From assembly GCA_000787465.1 (NCBI GenBank), contig JSYX01000147.1, forward strand, positions 1 to 52,545: a stretch of DNA of 52,545 bases. The letters are read 5' to 3'. Below the pieces are notes generated by a model. That model made no database searches. It saw only the letters and a list, made by a program, of their open reading frames with translations, and was not told the origin of the DNA. Positions within the stretch are counted from its first letter, which is position 1. Every line of letters starts with the position of its first letter. Shown in pieces: positions 26,093 through 38,800 of this stretch. This DNA is from Thermomucor indicae-seudaticae (lineage: Eukaryota; Mucoromycota; Mucoromycetes; Mucorales; Lichtheimiaceae). The position numbers and the translations under genes are program-made.

Positions 26093-27226
26093 TCAAGGGA
26101 AGGTGTTGAATCTTGCCTTAATCGCTTCAGCAACATTTTTGTTGGCTGAGCTTATGCTTGATGACAAGAGATCTGCGAGTTTCTGCAGCTGGATGTCGAG
26201 GCTCTTGTTCCTGAGCACTGACAACGTCGCTTCGTCGCCTTCATACAGTTCGAGAATACTGCCAAGAACATCGCGCACCTTTCCAGGCGGATAATTGTTA
26301 TGGCACTTTTGCACCATGGCCTTGTCCAATGTTGGCTGTCCAGACTTGATCATGCTGAGGCCAATGTGCCGAAACAGCTTGGACGCTATTCTCGCCGCGC
26401 AGTCCTTGCCATCATCGTAGTCCGCATAAGTGAATATAGTGTATGGCTGGCATGTGTGGGTGCGAGCAAAAGCACTGGATGCTCGACAGAGAAAGTAACT
26501 GGATGGATGGGAGAACTTTGAGCGGATTTGGCGAAGTTGGTAGAGCATATTATATTCTTCTAAGCATCGCGTGTTTGGATCCTTTGCAAGCTCGATCGAC
26601 TTTTCTTCTGCTTCCACATCCACAAAAATTCGGATCGCAAGTGACGCCCGCGCATCATTCAGAATGAATGAGGAAGCTGTTGGTCCCACCGTTATTCTTG
26701 TCTCGTCAAATCGGGCGCAGGATGTAACCAGCGCGTTGAAGGACTGCGTTCCGATTACTAGCTTCCGTCCATCTCCATTCGTAGTCATTGTCAGCCAGAC
26801 GTTGGGTTATTTGCCTCTGAAAGTCCTTGCTTGCACACATTACGCTGTGAACTGTATATCAGACTTCTTCCGTGGATCTCCGATGTTTTTAACAAAATAT
26901 CTATAACCATCGCATCGCTGCACCTCGTCCACGACACGATCAGTAAGGTCCTGGTCCAATAAAATTTCCAAACCAGTATCGATGCAAATATAGCCTTGAT
27001 ACCAGAGGTCAAAATGCTCGTCATCTTCCATTATCAAGGTCTCTGGGCTCGGCTTCACTTGGGTACGCTTCGTAAAGTTCGTCTATGAAAATCATCTGCG
27101 ACATCGGGATCACTTCACGAGGAGTGCGGTTGTCCCTGCAGGACGCGCAGGTGGAATACTGATTGACTCTTCCCGCAAATTCCGAAACGTCCTTAAAGAT
27201 CTTGCAGCAAGAGCACTTTTTACTGT
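26093..27226 (-). pseudogene. frame-broken member of a Mucoromycota/Glomeromycota expanded family
   Basis: Three minus-strand open pieces in changing frames line up as one ancestral protein. Piece 1 (27226-27000) has a small zinc-finger-like start, CSCCKIF...CASCRDN, then PMSQMIFIDELYEAYP. Piece 2 (27040-26840) reads DLWYQGYICIDTG...VDEVQRCDGYRYFVKN. Piece 3 (26788-26093) is open for 231 codons, with RFDETRITVGPT, YNMLYQLRQIRSKFSH and FTYADYDDGKDC. Between pieces the frame shifts with no room for a normal intron (gaps under 40 bases). The order recalls the N-terminal half of a large fungal family, some members of which carry MULE-type transposase domains; this link rests on memory of family patterns. 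Piece 3 alone could still be expressed. Not assigned a function. Confidence 0.35.
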
Positions 27227-27528
27227 CAGTTTAAGGGTTGAGATGGGCGTTCATTGGTGTAAGACTGGAAATGCAGCGAAAGACTTTTTATGGGAGCAGG
27301 TAGCTCCGTTTTATTGGTGGTCACACGTGTAAAGACAGTGGCATGCCACGAAAGAAACAGGAATGAACGATGGTGTGCTAAAGAGGAACAACAAGAGCAA
27401 GTGCAGCGAAAGAAAAACGCAAACGCGAAAAAACTGGGGACACTTCGAATTTTAATTGGGACTCCGCTAAATTTTTTGATGACGCAGCATTCATCAAGAG
27501 GTTGGCTAAAGCGCCGTCGTTTCAGTTC
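27227..27528. other. divergent region upstream of the bromodomain gene
   Basis: About 300 bases. The bromodomain reading frame extends upstream of its first ATG to about 27389 (includes NFNWDSAKFFDDAAFIKRL) with no ATG, so part of an upstream exon may lie here. Confidence 0.4.
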
Positions 27529-30213
27529 ATGTTGGCTTTGGACGACTGCTCCCCTCTCCTCTCTGCAGATCCATCAAGCACAGCTCCCGACAGCAGAGTA
27601 ATGAAACAAAGCGACAAGTCTTTTTGCGCGAAAGTCTTAAAGACTTTGCGAAAGCACCGCCGCGCCGCTCCTTTTCTCGCGCCTGTGGATCCGATCGCTC
27701 TGAACTGTCCGGATTACTTTGATGTTATCAAAAATCCGATGGATCTTGGCACAATCCAAGAAAAACTGCGTAATGAAGAATATGAAACGGTGGAGGAGTT
27801 CATTGCCGATGTAAATTTGATGTTTGACAACTGCTACCTCTACAACAATGAGGGCGATCCTGTCACTCTGGACGCCAGAAGTTTGCAAGAAGCTTTCCAC
27901 AAGTGTCTCGCTCACCGTCCACAGCCTGTAAGTGTCAACGGAGTTCACCTTACCTCCTTCCTTTTGATTTCCCCTTTGCTTGCACTTGACTCCCTCGTCT
28001 CTCTCTCGCTCTGTCTGCTTGTCTCTAACTCATACTGTCCATACCCCAAAAAAGCAGCCGTCAGCTTCCCTGCCTTCCACTAGTTCTTCCGGCGTGGCTC
28101 CCTCCAGCGCGGCATCTGTTTCTTCACGCAAGATGCCCGAGGATCAGTTTAAGCGTTGCGCAGGCGCGGTCAAAGAATTGAAAAAGCCAAAGTATAGCCA
28201 TTTGAGCTGGCTTTTTGAAAAACCAGTCGATCCAACTGCAACTGGTGCTCCGGATTATTATGATGTTATCAAACACCCGATGGACATGTCTACGTTCGAA
28301 CACAAGCTATACAGCGATCAATATTCAAATGAAGAAGAATTCGAAGCAGATGTCCGATTAATGTTTCGAAACTGCTACACATATAATCCACCGCACAACA
28401 GTGTGCATCAGATGGGGAGACAGTTTGAAGAAGTTTTTGATGCATATTGGACCAAGGTCCATAAAAAAGCCGCATTGAAAGGTAAGCAAAGAAAAGAAAG
28501 AGAACTTACGACGCGTATAAAGTACTTACTCATTGGAAACGTTTGTAGCTGAAGCCGCATCGACTTCAGTTAAAGGTAACAACTAATTTGTGTGTCTTGC
28601 AAAAGTATCAGTGCTAAATCTGAACCAATACCGTAGATAAATTGTCTGACATACATAAAGTAACTGAAGTCACTTCGACTCCAGTGAAAGGTAACTGATG
28701 TAGTTTGTTGTGGCGTGAATGGATGGTTTAACATGATTATGATATCCTAGATAAACTTTTTGAACGACAAACTGAGGCTGCTGGCACGCCCATCTCTGTT
28801 GAATCTCGAAACGTGTCTGAGACTGCGTCAACATCACAAAATGGTAACGGATTTGCCATTACATTTTAAATAAGCAGTTTAACTGATTTCATGTTATAGA
28901 TAAATCTTCTGAATCCCGAAAAGTAATTGTAACTGGATCATCCACATTAAAAGGTCAGTGACATGTATTTGTGTTAAGCGAAAGATGGTTAGTCTGACTT
29001 GATCACTTAGAAAAACCTTCTGAGCCACGTAATGTTTTGCGTCTCGTACTCTCTGTATCATCAGACAAGGACAAAGACAAGGGGAAGGAGAAGGTAAGTT
29101 CGTCTACCGTGATAATGGCGCATTTACCGTCCTCCTAACGCACTGTGCAGATGCCACCCTCGTCCGGTCCACGTTCACCTCAGTCATCAACAGATAACCT
29201 TCTAAACCCACCCATCAAATCATCAGATACCATGTCACATATCAAAGCATCTACTCAAGTTCAGGCACCATCACAAAAACGTCTCGCGATTTCGAAGAAC
29301 CCCCCTTTGTCCTCCTCATCCGTTGCATCATCTTCAACTGCTCCGCTGTCATCGAAAAAGTCCCTATCTCCTGAAAAAAGACATTTATCACGTCAATCTT
29401 CATACAACTCGCATGAGCGTTTTCTGCAGCATCCCGGCGAACGGCGCCCAACAGACCCTTCTCGAGTTTTAAACCAACGCGCACGAGATCGAGATGGTGC
29501 TCCTTCGTCTTCACCTCCGCCGAAACCGAAGATATTTGATTTAAACGACCTGTGCGACAAAATTTACCAAGAATCGCGTCAAAGAGAGAAAGAAGTGAGT
29601 GTAATAGTGTGTAGCCTTTCTCCTGGTTAACCTTAGGATACTGACCCGAGGCAGCGACGAGAACAGCAAGAATTAGAAGAAAAGCAGGAGCGGGCTCTGC
29701 GCGAGAAGTACATGAAAGAAAAGGAGGAGGAAAATCGGAGAAGGAGGTAAGCAGTTTCACGACATCCTGCTATTTATTTGGTGACCGACGACTGTATATC
29801 ATCAAGAGAGTTTGAGAAAGTTGCTGAGGAGAGGCGTCGCAAACAGAGAGATGAGCGTATGGCGGAGCTCGTAAGTACCACTTGCTACTGTTTTGGGAAG
29901 CCAACTGTTTTACTTACGGTTCGCATAATATAATAAGAATAAGAAGAAGGTCGATATATGTCGGGTGAAGAGAATAACCGACAAATTTGAATACAAACAA
30001 GTCCATCGGGAGCGGGACTGGCGTGATTTATACTTTTGGCAGCGAGAAACGTTGGACTACCGGCATCTTCCGGCTCCAGGCTTTATCAAGCGCTCCAGGC
30101 AGCCTGTGTCGGAAGTAACAAGTAAGTTACTGAGCGAAGCCCTCCGGTACCGCAACAAGCGAGCCCGTAATGACGAGGAGGAGGAGGGCGAAGCTGATAT
30201 GGATGTTGAGTGA
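27529..30213 (+). CDS. double-bromodomain (BET-like) chromatin protein
   Basis: Predicted acetyl-lysine reader in the nucleus. Eleven exons (27529-27927, 28058-28481, 28549-28575, 28637-28690, 28751-28843, 28900-28953, 29011-29093, 29151-29594, 29655-29746, 29807-29870, 29938-30213) give about 669 residues. Bromodomain 1 spans about 35-115 (FLAPVDP, PDYFDVIKNPMDLGTI, NCYLYN with the acetyl-lysine Asn at 106) and bromodomain 2 about 165-250 (FEKPVDP, PDYYDVIKHPMDMSTF, NCYTYN, Asn 243). A Ser/Thr/Lys linker encoded by short repeated exons follows, then a highly charged coiled coil (QREKE...RRREQQELEEKQERALREKY) and a basic/aromatic tail (ERDWRDLYFWQRETLDYRHLPAPGF). No BET extra-terminal (ET) domain is visible, so it is BET-like in its reader half only. 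The true N-terminus may lie in an upstream exon. Confidence 0.82.
28549..29093 (+). repeat. array of duplicated mini-exons in the bromodomain gene
   Basis: Five consecutive exons of 27, 54, 93, 54 and 83 bases, separated by introns of about 57-61 bases. The last four begin with codons for (D/E)K[L/P/S] after a phase-1 splice and carry variants of DK-SE-RKVTE-STPVK. The introns bounding the first four exons are all phase 1, so each is symmetric and can be added or lost without changing frame. Introns also look alike at their 5' ends (GTAACNNNT). Confidence 0.75.
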
Positions 30214-32880
30214 CCCCGTCAAAATATGCATTAGGCATATATTTGTATTAACTTATATGTAGAAAAGAGCATTTCTTTTGTTTAACGATTAACGACGGGG
30301 TCCTATATGTATTTATGTATGCTTTTAAGAATTACTTGCTGTATGTACGTATTTATGATTTCATTTGGAAAGGAAATTCCTTGCATTGCGCTTTATAGCA
30401 AACAAACTTCTTCCTGACGAATGTGCGCCAACCAAACGTCTCATTCTATATAAACAGCTTTACTTCCATTGCTTTTTCTCGAATAAAATGACAGAGCTGC
30501 TCTAAACGTAGATCATTCTGACAAAAATGTCTATGGGGTATGAACACGTGAAGGGCGTAAGTCCAATCACGGCAAGAACCCCGAGTGGATCCACTCGCCG
30601 GGTGTACGGTAGTGCCTTGGCGCCTTTGGAACATGTAATTCAGTGTATCAGTGACTGGCTATATCATTTGAAGGTCGCGAAGTGCAAGACTTTCAAACTT
30701 CCGGAAGACATCTTGCCAGCAGCCAAAGAAACAGAAAGAAAATTATGTCATAAAAGAGAAACATAAGGATGGACTTGGAAAGCGTACTTGAGCTTTGGAG
30801 ATTCAGCAAGACCGAGACGCAAAGTATGTAAGAAACATATAGCGGGCACTGCAGATGAACGGGAAAGACTTGAGACTTGGACTTCAACGCTCTTGTTGAA
30901 TAGTCTTGAGCGAGCACTAGGCTTAACGTTTGTCCCAGTCAGTTTACTCTGAAGAACCTTCAGTGGCAAATGTAAGAAAGATCAACACTTCCTCAAGAAC
31001 AGGATAAATGGACATTTCAAATAAACCAAAAGAGAAGACGTATTATGACAACACTGGTCAGTTGGAATATGACGACTGATCAGAAGGAAATATTCATTAG
31101 CGTCAATAGATTAGGGTCATCGTAACTGTAATTTCCTTCCTTCTTCTTGAGGGAAAAAGAAGAAATGATTGGAAGAAAATGATAGCGTCCACTTGTAACA
31201 AGCTTGGATTACTGATATCGAGCAATATGCATCTCCATTTTGTCGCATTTTACCACCTGTTTTCGTTCATGAAACCTCTGGCATTTGGCATTCACTGGCT
31301 AAAGGTAGATACACCACAGTGCTACCAGAATAAAGTTGTACCAGAAAGCACTCACACAACCATGCCTCGCCCAAAGCAGCCCTTACTCTCAGAAGGACCT
31401 GGACTTCGCTTGGAAATAGGCACCTTGTCTTCTTTAAGAACTGATGAACTTACGACCCCCTGAAGCGAAGCGAAGCGAGGGTAGGGCATGTGGGCCACAC
31501 ATACTGTATCCGGCACCCAGGAGATTTCATAAGGCAGGACTGAATAGCGAGAAAATGGAACGCCTTTGATACGAGCATGGGCAGGTGTTACATGCCACCG
31601 AGGATCAGAGCTGTAACTAATGCCAAAGGTGATACAAGCCACTACTATATTTCCAAGTCAAAAGAAAAAACTTCACCAACCGACCTGTCAAACGCGGTAT
31701 TCGGCCTCGCGAACAGCGGGGCCGCCCACTGTTGTATGATATACGACTTCCATAAACTGTTTTTACAAGACAAATACGCTCGACCTTGGTTCTTTAATCA
31801 ATAAAGGCTTTTTTCAAATTTTGAAAGCCGGTAGGCAGTGTAAGTGGTTTGCCGAGCCTTCGGCTGGTTTGAAACAAGTGCACTTCCAATCTCACTGACA
31901 CTTCAGCGCCTCTTGTGATACGTATAAAAGAAAAAGCGTACCATGGTTGCCAGCACCTACAACGCGCCGGAGGTCTTAAAAACGTATAGTATGCTATAAA
32001 GTAATTTCTTGGAAGTCGTCCCAAGTTACAGTTCTTTATTGCGCTTTCCTCGTACCTTCCATGGTTTTTTTTCTGCTACTAAACTGGCTTTCGTTGTTGT
32101 AATCAAATCCCTGAGAAGTCTGCTGAGATCAGACCAAAACTACTGGTGGGGGAAACGAACGTTGCGGTCTGGTACTCAACGCTGACGCCTCAGTCGCAAT
32201 GAATGCAAGTCGCCAGAAGAAAAACGAGAGACGACAGGGGACAAATGATCCAAAGTCAGTCTTCTTTTTTCCGACATCGTTGCGGTGGTACAATATCGCC
32301 CAAGCTGAGCCCGTTTTGTATGCGTCCCCACTCTTTTTTTTACATATTCGTATGATGCAATAATATTCGACAACGTAGGCTATGCAAAAAGAGTGCTGCG
32401 GTTGCAATAAATGCTTGTTCGCACTAGCGTACGTAGAAGATAATGTGCTTTTCTTTTATGGTCGTGTCCGAAAAATTAGGGGTAAATGATCCACAGTCAC
32501 AGTAGACGAGTTCACCCAGGGGGCACTTTTTTGCGAGGTTTTCCTATGCCAGACATTGTGCAATCTATCTGCATAAAGACAGACTCTTTTTTCAGCAGAA
32601 CAGAAACTTACTTTATAACTGGATAAGTATAACGCATTAATCTGCAAATTATTATATTAAGAACGCCATAAGACACCTTTTTTATGTCGCTGTCTTGAGG
32701 ATTTACAGATATACTTTTCTTCAGCAATAAATCTCAATACAAACAAAAGAAAAAAGTTCAGAAGAGGTGTAAGAAAAAGCAAATGCGGTGTTGAATATAT
32801 ACAAATTGAGATCATGCTAACGTCATTGATTGCATCTTTTTGGGCCGGACTATATAGCCACTTTTTGCGCTCCCGAAGTA
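30214..32880. other. 2.7-kb gene-poor stretch
   Basis: No convincing gene. Short open frames (plus 30527-30766, minus 31352-31642, plus 31577-31804) match nothing I know. A GAAGC-type triplet-like run (GCGAAGCGAAGCGA) sits near 31463-31480. Base composition is AT-rich and stops are dense. It could be decayed mobile DNA; no terminal repeats or transposase are recognisable by eye. Confidence 0.45.
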
Positions 32881-35800
32881 CTATTCACTGCTTGGTCTCT
32901 GGGAGCAATCTCCGAGTGGATTTCTTCCTCGAATAAGTTGGCAGGGGCGTAATCTGGTATCATTCTGTGGTTAAAATAAGGTGAGCGTATCTACGGATTA
33001 AGTCGGTTAAATCGATATTGCTAGCGCAAAAGTACTATCCAGCACACACTCACGTCGACAAGAACTCCGCGATCAGCAGCATCTTCCACAAGCTCCCTCC
33101 AAAAGTCGCTTTTCTGCAAGGATAGCTTGTTGCCCAGAACAAACATCGAACGTTTTGCACGCGTCAAACCAACGTTCATACGACGAATATCTGAAAGAAA
33201 GCCGATACCGCGATCTAAAAAAGTACAAAATACATTAAGCATATCGGAACTAATCATATTCTTTGACGCCCTCACAACAGACCTGAACTAGCACGCACGC
33301 ATGAGAAGATAATAATATCTTTTTCTTGGCCTTGGAAGCCATCCTAAAGGGGCAGTTTAACGCTTGTTATCAAAAGCTTGGGTCCCACAAAGCTTTACTA
33401 CTTACGACAGTATTGAAATCGATCACATCCAAAATTCGCGTACCATATCTCCTCTCAAACCGTGACTTAATTTGACTCAGTTGTTGCTTGTAAGGAGTAA
33501 TGATGCCAATCCGGTACGCGAACTGGATATTTTATGAGTAAATCCGATTCTGTCATGAAACCCGCACCTGAATACATACTTTGACCTGAGGTAATCTGGT
33601 CGCCAACATATCCACCAATGCCAGAGCGGCTTCCGCTTCAGCAGCATTATAAACAGATTTTCCAGTTCCCATTTTTTCGTGCCCATCTTCCACGTTATAA
33701 AAGCAATAAGGCGGGAAATACTGCTTAGCATGCCAAGGCGCTGCTGTTATTTTCGCCAAGTCTGGACCATCCAGCAGCCGAGAACCATAGAAAAGTTTAC
33801 TGGGAAAGCTGCTAATATCTGGATGCATACGATATTGGATACTAAAGAATGTCCTTCGTTTAGCGCACAATGTGCACAAAAAATCCCGCTTCTTACCTTA
33901 GTAAATGGACACCGTGAGGGGAACTCTTTTGCAATCGCAGGAATAAGCTCTGTTCATAGCTATATCGAGCAGCCATTAGGGAGATAACAGTAGGCGGCAG
34001 CTGATTAGGGTCTATAACTTGTATTAATTTCATGTTTCATTTTGCCTGATCATACTGCTTATTTTTTACCTCCAACGAGTACACATCGTTTACAACCGTA
34101 CTTGAGGGGTATCAACGTGCTGATTTCTACTGCTTGAGCAGCCTCGTCAACGATCACCGTTTCGAACGAAAGGCCCAAGGACGCAAGCATTTCATGACCG
34201 GAGCCACTCAAAGTGGAACATACAATATCTGCCTCGGCGAACACCCTTTGCCGGGCCCGTAGGCGAGATACTTCTAGCTCACGGGTATAGTCCCGCTGGT
34301 CTTCAGAGATATCCTTCAGCATCATTTTTGTCCTCATCCGTGTCGCCACAAGTTGACTCTTCTTTTTGCGCAGCACGGATATCTGCTCTGAATCTGGCGC
34401 GCATTCTGATATCTGGCGTCCTAGATCTTCGATTTCTAACTGCAACTTTTGAAGGTCTCCCCGAAGTTTCTCTCTGCGCATGCCAAACTCTTTCGTCTTT
34501 CCTTCATCGTCCTGAATATAGGACTCCCACTCTTTCTCGGCCAATCTATCCAAAAGTAGGTCTTGGACGCTAGGATTCACAGACTCCGTAGTACCTATGC
34601 GAACCACTTTTGGTTTCGCTAGCCCAGAAGCAGTTTTGATGCCATCCTTTAGACGCTTAGCGATTTCATCTACTGCGGCGTTACTCGGAGCGCAGACTAA
34701 TATCTTGTGGCGCCCGCCGTACATTGACGCGTCTGACGATATCGGTAATCCACGTCTCACCGATTCTTTATGCTTTTTGGAATCAAGTAATGATACAATC
34801 AAGCCAAGAATCGTCTTCGTTTTTCCTAATATCGCAATGAATTAATAAGTAAAACACGAGCGTTCTTCCTCATTTACCTGTCCCGGGTGGCCTATCAAAG
34901 AGAGTCTCTTTAGAACTTTCTTGTTGAAACTTCAATAGATACAAAACTCACCCTTGAATCAATGTGAATCCTTCTTCTTTAGTCATAGCGCCAACGATAG
35001 CTTCTGCTTGAGGCTCGTTCACACCATATTTTCGCATACATTCCTCCACCTTCTGGTCGCTAATCATAGGCAGCTCCGTAGTTCGCGGTTGAAGGATATC
35101 CCGTGCTAGGCCATAATGCTCCAATCCTTTTAGTGCTGTGTATTCACGCTGCACGGTCGTAAGACTTAATTTTTCCGCAAAATGTTAGTATATGGTTCTT
35201 TTCGTCCTGTATGTTGATATCCTCATACCTTATAACACGTAATAAGCGCCATATCGACTTCGGCATTAGCGAATTCAACAACAGTATCCGATCACGCGGA
35301 AAGTAACATCGTATGACAAGCTCGGTTATATTCTTACGGTGGTTGACCGACATGACCTTGCCGAGAAACGACTTTCCTTTCCAAGTACTTGGTTTGTTCA
35401 ATGGCTCTGAAGCGACATGATTCAACTCGTCCTTTCTGAAGAACTCGTTGCCAAAGTGGTTCGCAACACAGACAAGATCATCGACCAGTATGCTACTAAA
35501 GTAGTTCAAAGGTACTTGAAAGGATGCATCGACATAGTCGTTAACGTGACATCGGTTATCCAGCATACAGTTATCAATTACGTCCGCTTCCGACAGCGTT
35601 TCCCGCGCTTTCATGATCTGCACCCACGCTTCCAAAAAGACAAGCGGCTCAAATATCTTCAGATAATCATTAAAGGACGGAAACTTGTCTGGTATTTCCT
35701 TGTAGATATCTTTGCAGGCACCCGGTGGAAAGTCAGTGTTGCAAGTCATGTCCCAAGAAAGAATAGTTTTGAAAAGACGATTGATATCCGGTGTCACTCT

Positions 35801-38800
35801 TTGACGACGCTCCTCGGCCATTTTAAGTTTTGCGCGTCTCTCAAGAAACATTTCAGTCGCTGGGGATTCGATCAGCTTGATAGATCGCTTGTTAGGCGAT
35901 TCAAACAATGCTCGGATGCCTGCTTTTTCTTCCTCCACAGTAGGCTTATTATCATTATTCTTTTTCTTCTTGTCCAAGTGCCGTACAAGGCCCTTCAAAC
36001 CGTCATCGGATTCTTCTGAAGACTCTTCTGACGAGGAGGACCCGCTTCCGCCATTACTTCTTGTTCGCTTTTTACGTGCAATAGCTGAGGGAGACTTTGC
36101 AGTTGCAAACAGCCTGCGTTCAGCCTTGAACTCTTCCCGCAGGGCTTTCATCTTGGAGAATCCCATCGGTGGCGGCTTAAGTTTCCTTCCAGTGGAAGTT
36201 ACAGCATATACTGTCGGTTTCGTTGTCTGCGGCACAAACCGAGGAACCTGCAAACGCTCCTGTAGTCTGCTTTCCTCCGCTTTCCTTCTAAATTGCTCTT
36301 GTTGAACAGCTGTTGCAATGGACTTGCCTTTGGCTAGCGCAGGAGACTTGGGCTGTTCCGGCTCTACAGACTTATCGGATGTCGAGCACTCGCTAACATT
36401 TTCAGAAGCTTTGCCCTCAAACCAATCCTCAGGCAGCGCGGAGAAGTCAACATCAGAAAATTCGTCCCATAGTTCATCATATTCCTCTGACATCGCAGGA
36501 CTCGCTGGCTCTTGCTTCACGGCTGGCGTGCCGAAATACGAAGTGATTTTTTCCGGTTGTGCTGCAGGCGTTTTCGGTAACTGTGGATCCGTTGATCGGC
36601 TTCCTGCATATAGAAACGATTCATCTAGTCTCAGTTGACGGATTGCTGCAGATGCCGAAGATACAGTCGTCTTCTTTGATTCAACAGGTGGCGAGTTAAT
36701 GACTTGCCATTCGAAGTTTTCGTCCTCGCTACTGTCGTCCAAAAGAATATCATTCTCAGGCTCGTGCGCACTTAATGCAACAAAGATCTCTTCTTTTTGA
36801 CTCCCTGATAGCCGAGTAGTGCTTTCACCAGTTGCGGCACTCATCAGTTGAATATAAGCGTCCAACGATATCTTCAACCGTCCATGCTGCACTTGTCTCA
36901 TCATGGCGGTTAGCAGCGGAACCACTTTCTCCAAGACCTCTGGTCGCGTTACGTAAATCCAATGCGATAACGGAGCCACTGCATCGTTTACGGACTCGTA
37001 CCGTCGACGTGATACGCTAACGTCTGCCAACGATGCATCGCTTTCAATCGCTTTTTGAAACAATTGTCGTGAGCCGATCAGCAGACGAGCGACATCAAAA
37101 GATGGCATCATTGCATCGACTAATTCCTTGGGTTTATGATGTTCAGCCCACTTGGTGCCTTTATCGAAAAGTAATCCAAGCGTTTTCCATCCAGTATTCC
37201 AGAACTGATCAAGAAGGTTACATTCTTCGCTGTCGAACGTTTTCCCCGGAACAACTGATTCGAGTAAATAGCCTTCTTTGTCACCAATCAATGCAAAAGC
37301 AAAACGGTAAAATACTTGCATTAATCGTGGCACCAACTGCAATATGTCGAGGCCAATTACTTTCTGCGACGATAAATCATTGAATTCGATCAGTAAACTT
37401 GGGAAAACTTGTAGCACTTTCTTGACATTTCGTCGAAAAAACTGCTTTTCGTCCCCTAATAGCTTCTTCACCAAATCTTGCGTATGCCGATGCACAGAGC
37501 AGGCAGCACGTAACAGTGCGTTCAAAAGGTTTTCTCCCGTGATGACGCTGTTGAGTTCAAGTTGATTGATGCCGGCTGACAGAGTCGCTGTACATGCACG
37601 CTGGACTAGATTCAATTGACGCAATGCTTCTATACCGGCTCCTGACTTTAACGCTGAAGAGGAGGCTTCCAGCACAGGCAAATCGAGCAATGCGACACTG
37701 CCGTATGCTCCCAGCATGATAAGTAGAAGCCGAGTATTTACACTCGTGACTCCTGTGCAAGCGTCGAGAATAGCGCGCCACAGATGTTCATGGAACACAG
37801 TATTTTCTGTGATAGCTTCATAGTCTGAAATGGACGTTTGGGCCAAAGTTGAGATCCTCACACGCAGTGACATGATATCTTGACGCAAGATATCGCTCGC
37901 GACATTCACAGCTGTGTCTGGTACATTTTGTAGTGTCGCTGGCATATCGTCCTTCGACATCGACGCGAACAGCGCAACCACCGTTCCGTATTTTTCAAAT
38001 AACGTTTCAGGCAGACGATCCTCACGCATCAGCTCTTCCACAATTGAGAATGCGAATTCTGCGCAAATAGCTCTGCATAGCATCGCCCAGGTATCCAGCT
38101 GATAATAGCCCAGAAGCAAATCCAGGATGCCTTTGTTGACCTCGGTCTCGTGATCCTTTTTCCGTGTCTTCCAACACATATAGATCCACTCGAGCAGTCC
38201 TCTAATCCGCAATATTAGCTTGTCTTCCGGGTACGCGCTGCCGTCACGTTGCTTGATTTTCCCCGCATTGTCCTGACGAGCAATTTTCATCGCGTCCTGA
38301 AATTGAACGTGTTCACATATTCTCTTCGTAAACGTATACTGGTTATCGTCTTCCCGCCAGAATTCATCCTTCACTTTCTCCAACATGACTGTTATCGTTT
38401 TAACCATTTCAGAAATCCAGCTGCCTCCCAGTTGCTGTTGAACTAGCTGCGATATAGAGATACGAGAGACACGTAAGATGTTTGAGAGTCGTTCAGCGGA
38501 CAGTAAACTAGCCACTACGCGAAACGCTTTCCATCGGTCACCCATATCGTCGGTCAGTCGTATCAGATCAGTTTCGTGAGTCGATTCCAGAAGCCACCCT
38601 GGTATCTCTTTCAGACCACGATCATCTTCTGAAGAGAAGCCTTCCGAAAGCACCCTTTCGAGCAGCTTTCGGGCCCAGAAACGAATACTGCGATGGTGAT
38701 GGAAAGCAAGTATCATGGCTCCGTTCACGGTGTCAGTCGTCATGGTGGGAAACATGTTTGTCCTCTGGAACTGGTCAAAAACGGCACAAAGCAGTCGATC

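Noticed and set aside
28441..28560. CRISPR-like or tandem repeat in the mini-exon region
   Set aside because: Spacing resembles an array, but units are diverged, coding, and bounded by splice sites; this is exon duplication in a eukaryotic gene.
35417..36638. Long plus-strand open frames antisense to SEN1
   Set aside because: They mirror the strong SEN1 coding strand, have no domain content and are Ser/Leu-rich as expected for antisense shadow.
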